A stretch of DNA of 64,000 bases from Nerophis ophidion (GCF_033978795.1 NC_084625.1:29531234-29595233); one strand, 5' to 3'; positions 24,502 through 35,289 are shown, numbered from the stretch's first letter. Translations and numbers: made by a program. Notes: generated by a model from the sequence alone, not told the origin.

Positions 24502-25860
24502 GCACACACATTGAATGAATGAATAAATAAAACGTTCGCACGCCGAGGCAAAATCGGCGCCATGTAAACCTTCACGAACCGTAAAGGTCGCAAACAACGG
24601 TGTCCGCAAATGGCGGCTCCACTGCACGTGATTATTTAAACAGTAACTGTCCCCTCTCGTCCCAGCGCTGATCTCCCTGCTTCCCCCATTCGCACACACA
24701 TCCGCAGATGTGCACGCTGTCACGGCGGCGATGATAAATTAGTGCGGCTGCTGCCGTGTGAAATAGGAGCCGGTGTCTGGGTGCAGAGGGCGATCCGGTG
24801 GACAATGCCAGAGATGAGCCGTTGCTAGTTCAGCTGTGGAGGCGAGGCTTTTGGATGGGAGCATGTCATGAGCTGGGACCGCTGCCAGACCATAACCGTA
24901 TGTCCAACAGTCCCTGGATGGCGCTTTAGGTGATGGCGTCAACACCCCAAACCCCCGCACTCCTCCTTTATTTTTCCCTTCAATACAACTGCTTAGTGCG
25001 ACTCTTTGTGTTTGTATGAGCACAACCTGGACCAATTTGTGTGCATGTCAGGGGTGGGATGTGGAAGCAGCTGCTTGCACAGTATGTTCTCGTGTGTGTG
25101 ATGCTTTTTACCTGCAGGCTTCGGGTTTGTGTGTGCAGACATGTGTTTCTCATGAAGTAAGGCCCATGCCGGGCAAATTAATTCTCAGAAGTTGCGTGGC
25201 GGGGGCTCTCCTTCCCTTTGAAACGGGGCATACGGCTCCCTGTAATCAATAAGTCAAGCCATCTTGGCTGCATGTTACGACCCCCCCCGGTGCACAGATG
25301 AAGAAACCCAATTTACTCATCATAAATTCTGATTCCCACAATAAATATGAGAGGAGGTCCCTCGGTATTTGAATATGCGGAATCTCAGGGGTCGATGGAA
25401 ACGCCAACCGGCCATCCCTCGCCGCCTCCGCCTGCTGCCGCTTTGTTGGTCCGAATGTGCGCTTTGTGTTGGATGATAATGATGCGTGGTCAAGAATATT
25501 TATTTTTGATCTGGAAAGATGAAAAATGTGACTCCCTCGCCAATGCATATTTGATGCATTTTTGTCGACCTTTTTTTTTTTTAAGGCAAAATTCTGTGGT
25601 TTCTTGTGTTTACTTTGTCTCTAATGAGGCCGGACAGGCACCTCCAGACAAGAGGTGACTTGCGCGGCACAGGCATGTGACGTTCAGGGGACATGCTAAT
25701 CTCTCGGACAAGCGCTGTCTCTCTCTGTTTGAAGCCTCCTGTTTAAAAACCGTGGGCATGACAGTGACCCGAGGTGGGGGAAAGTGAGGTCAACATGTGA
25801 CACACCTACAGGAGAAAGTGCGTCTCGTTGACATATTTTTAACACAGAGTAATGTAAAAT
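24502..25860. other. Unique GC-richer block, possible conserved noncoding sequence
   Basis: The longest stretch without recognisable repeats. Includes GCAAATGGCGGCTCCACTGC, TGATAAATTAGTGCGGC, CCCTGTAATCAATAAGTC and ATGATAATGATGCGTGG. Frames of up to 103 residues occur, but none shows a family motif or consistent splice signals. I cannot exclude an exon. Confidence 0.35.
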
Positions 25861-25892
25861 GCATGAATTCATATATATATATTTATATATAT

Positions 25893-26075
25893 ACCATATT
25901 TCCTTGAGTTGCGTTAATTAATTTAAATTCTCTTCTCACTCGTGCACTTACCAGAGGCATGCAGTAAAAAAATTAGTGTGATGTAAGCTTGCACCTTGAA
26001 TCCTACTGAAGGATTAGGGTTAGGGTTAGGGTTAGGGTCATGGATGAGCTGGAACCTATACCATCTGTAATCTGA
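25893..26075. mobile_element. Degenerate repeat fragment with (TTAGGG)4
   Basis: Begins CATATTTCCTTGAGTTGCG, similar to CGTATTTCCTTGAAGTGCCG at 52018, so it is a dispersed repeat. It contains four perfect TTAGGG units at 26014-26037, followed by ATGAGCTGGAACCTATACC, which resembles 14477-14500. Confidence 0.55.
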
Positions 26076-26076
26076 G

Positions 26077-26154
<78 letters not shown>
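26076..26154. repeat. Poly-A then (TA)n array
   Basis: About 18 A followed by about 30 TA units, directly abutting the SINE body. Confidence 0.95.
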
Positions 26155-26158
<4 letters not shown>

Positions 26159-26505
26159 TCACAATACGAAGGTCCTGCAGTCCTGGGTTCAAATCCAGGC
26201 TCGGGATCTTTCTGTGTGGAGTTTGCATGTTCTCCCCGTGAATGCGTGGGTTCCCTCCGGGTACTCCGGCTTCCTCCCACCTCCAAAGACATGCACCTGG
26301 GGATAGGTTGATTGGCAACACTGAAATGGTCCGTAGTGTGTGAATGTGAGTGTGAATGTTGTCTGTCTATCTGTGTTGGCCCTGCGATGAGGTGGCGACT
26401 TGTCCAGGGTGTACCCCGCCTTCCGCCCGATTGTAGCTGAGATAAGCGCCAGCGCCCCCCGCGACCCCGAAAGGGGATAAGCGGTAGAAAATGGATGGGA
26501 TGGAT

Positions 26506-26509
<4 letters not shown>
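26155..26509 (+). mobile_element. tRNA-derived SINE (SINE-A) lacking its first ~27 bp
   Basis: Starts TGCCTCACAATACGAAGG and carries a Pol III B box GGTTCAAATCC (26186-26196). It continues through GACATGCACCTGGGGATAGG, TGAGGTGGCGACTTGTCC and AGCGGTAGAAAATGGATGG. The missing head, with the A-box, occurs inverted at 26571-26598. Confidence 0.9.
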
Positions 26510-26573
<64 letters not shown>

Positions 26574-26597
26574 GCACTAACCCCTCTGCCACCGTGA

Positions 26598-26656
<59 letters not shown>
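26510..26656. repeat. Two (TA)n arrays flanking an inverted SINE head
   Basis: TA units at 26510-26570 and 26599-26656. Between them, GACGCACTAACCCCTCTGCC and the following ACCGTGAAG are the reverse complement of the first ~27 bp of SINE-A. Confidence 0.93.
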
Positions 26657-26658
<2 letters not shown>

Positions 26659-27000
26659 TGTGTAAGTCTCTCTCCCTAGTGGGTTCTCCTGACGCTGACA
26701 AAGCTTCACTCTAGTCCAGAAGTCTGGTGTTAGCAATGTCTCTTTATTTGGCAGCGCACACACGCTAGGAAAACACCCCCTACTTTCCAGTTTCTGTTCT
26801 GTGACTTTTCAGTGCGCGTCCGCTCAGCAACTCCAACTCCAACAACTGTGTCTCTCGGCCCGGCTGCTGCTAATAAGCATGGCAGGTGATTGGATGATCA
26901 ATCCCAGCTGGGTAATCCAATCACCTGCCAGCTGTGCTTCGAGGCCGGTCTTTATACAGCCCGCTCCGCAGCAGGCCCGCAGAGCACTCTCTCCTCCACA
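26659..27000 (-). mobile_element. Solo LTR-like element, 342 bp
   Basis: On the minus strand it starts TGTGGAGGAGAGAG and ends GAGACTTACACA, with a TATAAAG box (plus 26950-26956) and, ~200 bp downstream, AATAAA (plus 26743-26748), in the right order for an LTR promoter and poly(A) signal. A 14-bp perfect inverted repeat, GGCAGGTGATTGGA / TCCAATCACCTGCC, lies at 26881-26894 and 26916-26929. The target duplication cannot be resolved because the left flank is a TA array (ATATA occurs on both sides). Confidence 0.7.
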
Positions 27001-27049
27001 ATATATAAAATGTATGTGAAAAAAATAAAAAGATAAAAACTCCTGTTCA

Positions 27050-27276
27050 ATGAAAGGTGAACTTAGATTAAAAATGTCATCTACATTTCATTGAATACAA
27101 TTATAGTGTAAAAACTGCGAACATTAGGAAAAACAATATATTATTTGCATCTTCCAAATTAATTTCCATCAAATTATTTGGAAACTCCTATTTTATTTTC
27201 AAAATTAACACAAGAGCAACTCTTTTCACCAAAGATAATTATAGAGTTAAAGAAGCTTTGCTCAGTTAGAAAAGTG
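27050..27276. other. Duplicated AT-rich noncoding block, copy B
   Basis: Paralog of 14558-14813 in the same orientation. Shared segments include AAAAATGTCAT, TTATTTGCAT, AAATTAATTTCCATC, AAAATTAACACAAGAGCAAC and AAAGATAATTATAGAGTTAA. The similarity ends abruptly near AGTTAGAAAA on the right. Confidence 0.6.
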
Positions 27277-28040
27277 ATCATTACACTTTATAACTGCGTT
27301 AAATAAAACTACAATAAAGTGAAAAAAAATGCGACTCACCATTTGCAGACATTGGTAACAGGAAGGTGTCCGTGGGCTCCTGTCTGATCCTAATTAAACA
27401 CTTCCTGGCATAATTTAAATTAAAACAAGTACAGGTATTTGGACAAAAATGCAGTTTCATTGTCATAATGTTATACAGTAAACTTTTTTATGTGTGTTAA
27501 TCCAATGCATTTATTTGCTCAAAATCATTTTACAGTTTTATCTCAAGTCCCTCCAGGGTGTATTTGGAACTGTAATACTGTCGCCGAGTATTTGTTTCAA
27601 TTATTAGGTATTTTTTTGTAAAACAGCAATACAAAAAATAACATGCTTTGGCCTTGCTTTAGTAAGATCCAAATACCTCAGGCTAAACAGCGTGTGCAAT
27701 GTATGACATAGTTCGCACTATTTGTGGGGGTGTTGCGTGTGATCTACTAAGACTGCATGTGCAATTAAAAAGTGGTACAGACCACCTCATGTAAATGGGG
27801 ATTTTGCATGTAAAATACGGGGCATCACCACAGAGACACTCATATATCTGTCGCATTTTGCTAGGTGATGAAAAAACAAGGAGACATGTATCACTTGTAT
27901 GGGCATTTTAAAGCATCTACATTGACACCACTTTATTTTTTTACCACTGAAGGGAGGCTGCACTACTGTGCTCAAGATGCAAAAAACGCATACTTCAAAA
28001 AGTGTTTATTGTACAGGATAGATGTTACTAAAAAACATAC
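27277..28040. other. Unique sequence, no gene seen
   Basis: AT-rich single-copy sequence. The short frames lack support. Confidence 0.4.
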
Positions 28041-28361
28041 TCTTATCATTTAATTATAATAATTATTAACTACATTTTCATTATATATTTATATATATAT
28101 ATTTATTTTTCAATTTTTTAAGTTAATTGTTATTTTTATATCTTTTTTTCCCAAAGAGTTCAAGAAAGACCACTACAAATGAGCAATATTTTGCACTATT
28201 ATACAATTTAGTAAATAAGAAACTGATGACATAGTGCTGTATTTTACTTCTTTGTCTCTTTTTTTTCCAACCAAAAATGCTTTGCTCTCATTAGGGGGTA
28301 CTTGAATTTAAAAAATGTTCTCAGGGGGTACATACCTGAAAAAAGGTTGAGAACCACTAAT
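28040..28361 (-). mobile_element. hAT fragment (same family as 29923-30564)
   Basis: Minus-strand match to the left half of the element at 29923: TCAAGAAAGACCACTACAAA, AATATTTTGCACTATTATAC, GAAACTGATGACATAGTGCT, ending AAAAGGTTGAGAACCACTA. The other end is lost in AT-rich sequence. Confidence 0.8.
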
Positions 28362-28889
28362 GTATACCACAAGGAAGTGTTTTAAATGTAGAAAAAAAAT
28401 CCTAAAATGACACCTTTATTGTGACTTTTTTTCTGGTATGACCTAAGTTCCGAAAAATGTTGTAAATTGACTGTTCACGTTTTGTTTGGATTTTTGAGGC
28501 ACATTTCCCCAGAACTCCAACGTGCACACAACGCTTGCACCACTAGACAGATGTGTGCACTGATACTCTGTGTTGAGCAGCACTCACAACTATTTATATA
28601 TATATATATTTTTTACAAACATGCATCTTTACGCATGGTCGACTTTACACAAGCGCATGTGCAGACGCATAAATGTGGCTCGGCATGATTTAATGCAACA
28701 TGGCATCCCTTCAAAAGTAGCGGTTTTGTTTGCTGGCGCATCTTTGCAAAGTTCTTCTGTTAGATACATGACATTTATGAGCCAGAACGCCGCCACATGA
28801 CAACACGTCGCCGTCTGGTCCCAGCATGGCGACTGGAAGCAAGCTGCTCTTCTCACTTCAGTTCCAACTCAAACAGATGCATGAGGCAA
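28362..28889. other. Unique sequence with short TA run
   Basis: TA run at about 28595-28611. No gene or repeat otherwise recognised. Confidence 0.4.
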
Positions 28890-29490
28890 AGGGTCAATAC
28901 CGATGTCTTTTATTTGGCGAGGACGCATTAAGAGCGCTAATTTCTCACCTGTTACATGTGTTACGTGTGAGGGGAGCTAATCCATAAATCAGCTGATAAA
29001 TGGTTTATCAGCCAGCAAGTTGGGATCAAATGTCACCAATTAGGACGACTAAATGCCTGGCTAATTGTGCTAACGCCCCATCCCTCGCACGATCACACAT
29101 GATTACGAGCCACACTCCTCGTCTCGTTAATTGCGGCCGTTTTTTGCAAAGCGCCAGGTTTGGTTGGCAAAGCCATTCAGCCCGTACGGTCAAATCATTA
29201 GCAATTACAATCAAACGCCTTTAGCAGTCAATTGCAGAGGTAGAAGTTTGTAATGGTTGTGTTCATCATGCTAACTGATTAAACATTAAACGTAATTACA
29301 ATGTAAATCATGCTGTTATCTCATTTGATTAGAATGGTAGTAAATTTCCAAATTACAAGGCATCCATTTAATGAAGGCCCCCGCTCTTTGAAGCTGAACG
29401 TAAAACTAAGGATGAGACCTGGAAGGATTAGCTGTTCATTTGGCTTTTTCTTTGCCTCTATGTGGCTTGTTTGCAACAATTATATCAGAA
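28890..29490. other. Candidate conserved noncoding element
   Basis: Unique sequence dense in homeodomain-type cores (CAATTAGG, GGCTAATTGTG, TTAATTGCGG, TTAGCAATTACAATC, CGTAATTACAATG), with no repeats or reading frame. It has the appearance of fish enhancer-type conserved elements. Conservation itself cannot be seen here. Confidence 0.4.
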
Positions 29491-29681
29491 AAACAGTAAG
29501 CTAATATGAAATATTTTGTTATGTTAATGTTTTACATTGCTACACTTGTATGGCGGTTTGTCACTAAAGACACAATTGTTTCATTATTTTGTAATATTCC
29601 ACCGCTCAATATCGGCTGTTTTTTGTAAAAAAGTATGTGGTCGCCATTGCCCATGAATGCCTTTTAATGCCGACAAACAGC

Positions 29682-29914
29682 TAATTATGTAAATGGTAAA
29701 TAGCTTATACTTGTATAGCGCCTTTCTATCTTCAAGGTACTCTAAGCGCTTTGACACTATTTCCACATTCACCCATTCACACACCCATTCACACACACTG
29801 ATGGCGGGAGCTGCCATGCAAGGCGCTGACCACGACTAGGTTGATAGAAGCTGGGGATCGAACCAGGAACCCTCAGGTTGCTGGCAGGGTCACTCCCACA
29901 CCATCCCTGTAGCT
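29682..29914 (-). mobile_element. tRNA-derived SINE (SINE-B), copy 1
   Basis: The plus strand shows the reverse of SINE-B: tail ACTTGTATAGCGCCTTTCTA, CACCCATTCACACACAC, GGGAGCTGCCATGCAAGGCG, and the inverted B box GGATCGAACC. It abuts the hAT at 29923, whose target duplication starts in its head. Confidence 0.8.
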
Positions 29915-29922
29915 CCCTAAGC

Positions 29923-30564
29923 CAGTAGTTCTCAACCTTTTTTCAGTGATGTACCCCCTGTGAACATTTTTGTAATTCAAGTACCCCCTAATCAGAGCAA
30001 AACATTTTTGGTTGAAAAAAAGAGATACAGAAGTAAAATACAGCACTATGTCATCAGTTTCTGATTTATTAAATTGTATAACAGAGCAAAATATTGCTCA
30101 TTTGTAGTGGTCTTTCTTGAACTATTTGGAAAAAAATATATAAAAATAACTAAAAACTTGTTGAAAAATAAACAAGTGATTCAATTATAAATAAAGATTT
30201 TTACATTTAGAAATAATCATCAACTTAAAGTGCCCTCTTTGGGGATTGTAATAGAGATCCATCTGGATTCATGAACTTAATACTAAACATTTCTTCACAA
30301 AAAAATAAATCTTTAACATCAATTTTTTGGAAAATGTCCACAAAAAAATCTAGCTGTCAACACTGAATATTGCATTGTTGCATTTCTTTTCACAGTTTAC
30401 GAACTAACATTCATATTTTGTTGAAGTATTATTCAATAAATATATTTATAAAGGAGTTTTGAATTGTTGCTATTTTTAGAATATTTAAAAAGAAATCTCA
30501 CGTACCCCTTGGCATACCTTCAAGTATCCCCATGGGTACGCGTACCCCCATTTGAGAACCGCTG
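29923..30564. mobile_element. hAT element, 642 bp, with target duplication
   Basis: Left end CAGTAGTTCTCAACC and right end TTTGAGAACCGCTG form the inverted termini. Flanks are CCCTAAGC (29915-29922) and CCCTAAGA (30565-30572), an 8-bp duplication with one mismatch. Subterminal repeats of GTACCCCC occur at both ends. AT-rich interior, no transposase. Confidence 0.92.
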
Positions 30565-30572
30565 CCCTAAGA

Positions 30573-31320
30573 TAATAAAAGGCAATAATGATCACATCCA
30601 TTGAGGAAAATAAATTGCATTTCTTAGGATCTTAACGTAATATTATCACTGGAGGACGAGGCTCAGCATGTTACAAATGTTAGGAGCAGACATGCTAACC
30701 GCTAAGCTAGCTTGAAAAAACACCAAGAAATAAAGCCTTGGTAAACTTTAAGAAGTCTCAATGGAACCGATTTACAACAAAAGGACAAAAAACTAAAGAT
30801 TTAAATCAGTAGTAAAAAGTAGTTTTGTTTTTTATTTTGTCTTTCTGTACTATTAACTTTGTTTCGATCAAACACTTTTATGTAATAATGTACAATAAGA
30901 AACTAGTTTAAATATTGTGTTGATATCGTTACGCTGTTATTAACACCCGGTGATATTATAATAAGTGAACGGTGTTTGGTATTTGTATCGTCCGATCTCA
31001 CTCATGGGTGATTGGAATTGTAATCAATAGCATAAAACCCTGATTGGAACATCTCAAACGAACACTGACAAATTATCTTTACTAATTTGAAGAAAAAATG
31101 TTTTTGTGCATTTTAATTTTAGGTTTGTTAACATCAGCAAGTTAACTTGTGTTATTAATCACAACAAATGAAGGAATCTTTCATCACACAGTTGATTTCA
31201 ACCACACATGTTCATTATAAGTACCACAGATCAATTAAGAAACAGTTTTATAGGAACACATTTGACACATTTTTTTTTTTTATCAATATCAAAACACAAT
31301 CCTAATAATAAAAAATACCC
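30573..31320. other. Decayed hAT-type sequence and AT-rich filler
   Basis: TGATATTATAATAAGTGAAC and ATCGTCCGATCTCACTCATGGGTGATTGG resemble 43060-43110 (ATCTGCCGATCTAACTCATGG). Otherwise nothing recognised. Confidence 0.4.
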
Positions 31321-31325
31321 AAATG

Positions 31326-31350
31326 TACTACTACTACTACTACTACTACA
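31326..31350. repeat. (TAC)n microsatellite
   Basis: About eight TAC units. Confidence 0.9.
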
Positions 31351-31367
31351 ACTATCATAATCTTAAT

Positions 31368-31545
31368 ATCAATCAATCAATCAATGTTTACTTATATAGC
31401 CCTAAATCACTAGTGTCTCAAAGGGCTGCACAAACCACTACGACATCCTCGGTAGGCCCACATAAGGGCAAGGAAAACTCACACCCAGTGGGACGTCGGT
31501 GACAATGATGACTATGAGAACCTTGGAGAGGAGGAAAGCGATAAT
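31368..31545 (-). mobile_element. Dispersed SINE/LINE tail with (TCAA)n end (repeat C)
   Basis: Begins with ATCAATCAATCAATCAATG, then TTTACTTATATAGCCCTAAA, TCTCAAAGGGCTGCACAA, GTGGGACGTCGGTGACAATG and GAGAACCTTGGAGAGGAGG. A second short piece of the same end lies at 31646-31687. The tetranucleotide tail places the 3' end on the left. Confidence 0.75.
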
Positions 31546-31645
31546 GTTTTGTGTAAAGATGTAAAATGTCAATAATTACCAGGTGCACTGTATGGAATGT
31601 TACCCTTTCCTGCTCTGTCAATGATAAAACTACAAAGACACATTT

Positions 31646-31687
31646 CAATCAATCAATCAATGTTTACTTATATAGCCCTAAATCACA
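31646..31687 (-). mobile_element. Short copy of repeat C
   Basis: CAATCAATCAATCAATGTTT and ACTTATATAGCCCTAAATC repeat the first ~40 bp of the element at 31368. 5'-truncated. Confidence 0.75.
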
Positions 31688-31692
31688 TTTCC

Positions 31693-31963
31693 CCTTGTAA
31701 ATAGTGAAATGGTAAATGGTTGTACTTGTATTGCGCTTTTCTACCCATTTCTGAGGAGCCAAAAGCGCTTTAACAGTATTTCCACTTTCACCCATTCACA
31801 CACTGAGGACGGGAGCTCCCATGCAAGGCACTAACCAGGACCCATCAGGAGCAAGGGTGAAGTGTCTTGCTAAAGGACACAACAGACGTGACTAGGATGG
31901 TAAAAGGTGGGGATTGAACCAGTAACCCTCAGATTGCTGGCACGGCCACTCTCCCAACTTCGC
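31693..31963 (-). mobile_element. tRNA-derived SINE (SINE-B), copy 2
   Basis: Inverted SINE-B: GTACTTGTATTGCGCTTTTC tail, CAGGAGCAAGGGTGAAGTGT, GGTGGGGATTGAACC (inverted B box) and CAGATTGCTGGCACGGCC near the head. Confidence 0.82.
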
Positions 31964-32155
31964 ACAGTGACAGTGCTGGGCTGGTAAACAATTGCACTTG
32001 GTTTAAATCCCAGTTTAAACATATGCATCTCTACTTATGGTATCTTTCAAATCGGTTATTGCGCACTGTCTTTAAATTATTTAACAATGTATTTCCTGCA
32101 AATTATGTTTAGTATAAAAGATGCATCAAGTTAAATTCAAGTTGATTAAAAAGTG

Positions 32156-33040
32156 ACAGAAATTCTAGGCGTAGTCAAGGTGTTGAGGGGTTCGGGTTTG
32201 GTGGTCGCGGGATTAGGTCTCTGCTTTTTGCAGATGATGTGGTCCTGATGGCTTCATCTGGCCGGGATCTTCAGCTCTCACTGGATCGGTTCGCAGCCGA
32301 GTGTGAAGCGACCGGAATGAGAATCAGCACCTCCAAGTCCGAGTCCATGGTTCTCGCCCGGAAAAGTGTGGAGTGCCATCTCTGGGTTGGGGAGGAGACT
32401 GCGCCCCAAGTGGAGGAGTTCAAGTACCTCGGAGTCTTGTTCACGAGTGAGGGAAGAGTGGATCATGAGATCGACAGCCGGATCGGTGCGGCGTCTACAG
32501 TAATACGGACGTAGTACCGATCCGTTGTGGTGAAGAAGGAGCTGAGCCGGAAGGCAAAGCTCTCAATATACCGGTCGATGTACGTTCCCATCCTCACCTA
32601 TGGTCATGAGCTTTGGGTCATGACCGAAAGGATAAGATCACGGGTACAAGATGCCGAAATGAGTTTCCTCTGCCGGGTGGCGGGGCTCTCCCTTAGAGAT
32701 AGGGTGAGAAGCTCTGTCATCCGGGAGGAGCTCAAAGTAAAACCGCTGCTCCTCTACATCGAGAAGTGTCAGATGAGGTGGCTCAGGAATCTGGTCAGGA
32801 TGCCACCCGAACAACTCCCTAGGGAGGTGTTTAGGACACGTCCAACCGGTAGGAGGCCACGGGGAAGACCCAGAACACGTTGGGAAGACTATGTCTCCCT
32901 GCTGGCCTGGGAATGCCTCGGGATCCCCCGGGAAGAGCTAGACGAAGTGGCTGGAAAGAGGGAAGTCTGGGCTTCCCTGTTTAGGCTGCTGCCCCCGCGA
33001 CCCGACCTCGGGTAGGCGGAAGAAGATGGATGGATGGATA
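32156..33040 (+). mobile_element. RTE/Rex3-like LINE, 5'-truncated copy B, one in-frame stop
   Basis: One plus-strand frame runs from about 32164 to 33015 with a single TAG (32512-32514). It encodes the RT catalytic box FADD (32227-32238), VEEFKYLGVLF, YGHELWVMTERIRSR, RRPRGRPRTRWEDY, and ends LLPPRPDLG. A GGATGGATGGAT tail follows (33024-33040). The 5' truncation point lies within about 40-50 bp of that of copy A. It is the least damaged Rex3 remnant here but lacks endonuclease and N-terminal RT. Confidence 0.88.
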
Positions 33041-33140
33041 AAAAGTGTATAAAAATACATTTATAAAGTGCGGAAAAAGTTTGTCATGGGGGATTCAAAG
33101 CCCCAATTTAATTTAAGACTGCACATCATTTTCAACATTA

Positions 33141-33575
33141 CTTAAGTAGTCTTAGACTTAAAAAAAAAAATTGTTGATTCACAAAGGAAATTTTTCCACA
33201 CAGTAGCTCAATTACAAACTATGGAAAGGATAAGGATGAAAAGGATAATGCTGGTATAAAGTAGACTAAAATTTACCATAGTAGCATTATGAAATATAAC
33301 ATATATCTAATATTTACATATTACATATACAGTATATAATAGATACTGATATATTATTGTATTATATTATTATCCATCCATCCATTTTCTACCACTTATT
33401 CCCTTTGGGGTCGCAGGGGGCGCTGGTGCCTATCTCAGCTACAATCTGGCGGAAGGCGGAGTACACCCTAGACAAGTCGCCACTTCATCGCAGTGCATTA
33501 TATTGTTATATGATATATAAAATATATACCAATCACCATGCACAATATTGCAGTATTCAAGTAGTGTGATTGTCT
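33141..33575 (-). mobile_element. Non-LTR LINE 3' fragment, second copy, with SINE tail inserted
   Basis: Paralog of the host element at 1424-2870: TAGTCTTAGACTTA tail, CACACAGTAGCTCAATTACA, AAAGGATAATGCTGGTATAA, and after the insertion ATACCAATCACCATGCACAA. It lies about 100 bp after the end of Rex3 copy B and is itself interrupted by a SINE tail at 33371-33489. Confidence 0.65.
33371..33489 (-). mobile_element. SINE/LINE tail insertion with probable target duplication
   Basis: ATCCATCCATCCATTTTCTA to CATCGCAG is the standard tail on the minus strand. Flanks ATTATATTATT (left) and ATTATATTGTT (right) look like an imperfect duplication. Confidence 0.8.
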
Positions 33576-33878
33576 GGAACCAGTCAAGGGAACAGGCGCG
33601 TACCACCAAATTCTGGGCCCCAATAAACTCCAGAAGGGCCCCCTCAAACCAATGTTGCTGCATCATACACACACACTTGGTATGTTTACATGCACTAAAA
33701 AACAACTAATTACTGCATGATTTGGTTAAAACCTGCTTTTAAAACATGTAAAAATCTTCATTATGTTTTTGGCTTTTAAAAATGGGATAAAATGTAGACT
33801 AGAACATATTCGGATTACGCCGTGTATGCCCACCCCCCAAAACATGGATTATGTTTTAATTTGTTTTACAAACAATTG

Positions 33879-33952
33879 CTAGCTGAGATAGGCGCCAGCG
33901 CCCCCCGCGACCCCGAAAGGGAATAAGCGGTAGAAAATGGATGGATGGATGC
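33879..33952 (+). mobile_element. Short SINE-A tail
   Basis: GCTGAGATAGGCGCCAGCGC, ACCCCGAAAGGGAATAAGCG, ATGGATGGATGG. Strongly 5'-truncated. Confidence 0.85.
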
Positions 33953-35000
33953 TAGAATATGAATTTAAATGGCCATAAATTATTCACTTAAATATGATTG
34001 CAAATCTGTCAAGTTTCCCTTCACTTCATAGTGTAAACAGGTGTGTTAAACTTGTTGAAATTTTTTGGAGGGACACGTTGCAATTATGACTGCCCTCAAC
34101 ATGCTGCAACATGTACCTGTGAATAAATATGAATGATATGTATATAGACTTGTTATACAATTTGCATTAGAAACTCTTTTTGATTACTATATTTTCTATT
34201 AAACAGATTGGGGGATGACTAGTTTGGTTTGTTGCAGAATCAGATAATATTGAAGTGAACAAAATATGTAATTGGATGCAGTATTTTTCTGTCAAAATTG
34301 AAAGAATGATACAGCCAGAAAATGCTTTTTTATTTTCAGCCTTATTTTTGCAGGCCACATAAATGAATGTGGCATATCATAAAATTTTGCAGCAGGACAC
34401 GTAAAATGACAGGGCGAGCCACATTAAATGATGCGACAGGCCATTTAAAAGATGCAGCTGACCACATTAAATCATTGGCGGGCCACTTGAAATCATGTTG
34501 GCGCCCATGTGGTGTAAACAAATAATGACAATTTGTCATTATTATTAGGTTATATTATTGTTACTGCATCTCCTGAGGGGTAAGTCTCCCCCTGCATGTC
34601 TTCAAACCCCAGTGATGCCCCTGTTTATAAATGTAATCGAAGGTTCTTGAAGGCACCACAGTTGTGGGCAATGAAATGCAAAAGTGAAACATGTACATAA
34701 CTTCAACCTTTCTTCTATCACCTTATCCTTGATCAAAATGCTGTTGGTGACCTTTGATGACGTCTGAGTGGAATGCGGTGGTCCAAGTCAGGTTTGTCGC
34801 TATCCAGGTGGTACAAACCTTTCTTTTGCATTTTTGGTCGGGGTTGTAGATGATCTTAGACATTCTTCAAGCAATATGATTATTCCATAATGCAGTTAAT
34901 TTATCTTAACATCCATTTTTGTATCCCCCCTAAGTTATCTGGGATAGGCTCCAGCTTACATTATTGAGGATAACCTCTGTAGAACATGGATGGATGGATA
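33953..35000. other. AT-rich sequence, possible old repeats
   Basis: At 34380-34510 a series of GGCCACnTnAAATnATG-type phrases recurs about four times (AGCCACATTAAATGATG, GACCACATTAAATCATT, GGGCCACTTGAAATCATG), a short local tandem repeat. 34915-34998 ends ATGGATGGATGGATAACG like a LINE tail. No gene seen. Confidence 0.4.
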
Positions 35001-35003
35001 ACG

Positions 35004-35289
35004 TGGGACGGCGTGGCGCAGTGGGGAGAGTGGCCTTGCGCAACCGGAGGGTCCCTGGTTCAATCCCCACCTAGTACCAACCTCATTACGTCCGTTGTGT
35101 CCTGAGCAAGACACTTCACCCTTGCTCCTGATGGGTGCTGGTTAGCGCCTTGCATGGCAGCTCCCTCCATCAGTGTGTGAATGTGTGTGTGAATGGGTTA
35201 AACGTGGAAGTAGTGTCAGAGCGCTTTGAGTACCTTGAAGGTAGAAAAGCGCTATACAAGTACAACCCATTTATCATTTATTATTTATA
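35004..35289 (+). mobile_element. tRNA-derived SINE (SINE-B), full-length copy
   Basis: Starts GGGACGGCGTGGCGCAGTGG, with an A box TGGCGCAGTGG (35014-35024) and B box GGTTCAATCC (35057-35066). A unique body follows (GACACTTCACCCTTGCTCC, GGTTAGCGCCTTGCATGGC), then a LINE-type tail (AAAGCGCTATACAAGTACAA, CATTTATCATTTATTATTTA). Copies at 29682, 31693 and 43380 share the tail. The internal Pol III promoter looks intact. Confidence 0.88.

Noticed and set aside
24442..25658. Several 78-103-residue frames in GC-richer unique DNA
   Set aside because: GC content lowers stop frequency; frames overlap on both strands without codon or motif support.
25923..26040. Asn-Pro repeat peptide
   Set aside because: Translation of (TTAGGG)4 on the minus strand.
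35014..35066. Possible tRNA gene (A and B boxes)
   Set aside because: The boxes belong to SINE-B; no cloverleaf of tRNA length, and the sequence continues into a SINE body and tail. The same applies to the B boxes in SINE-A.
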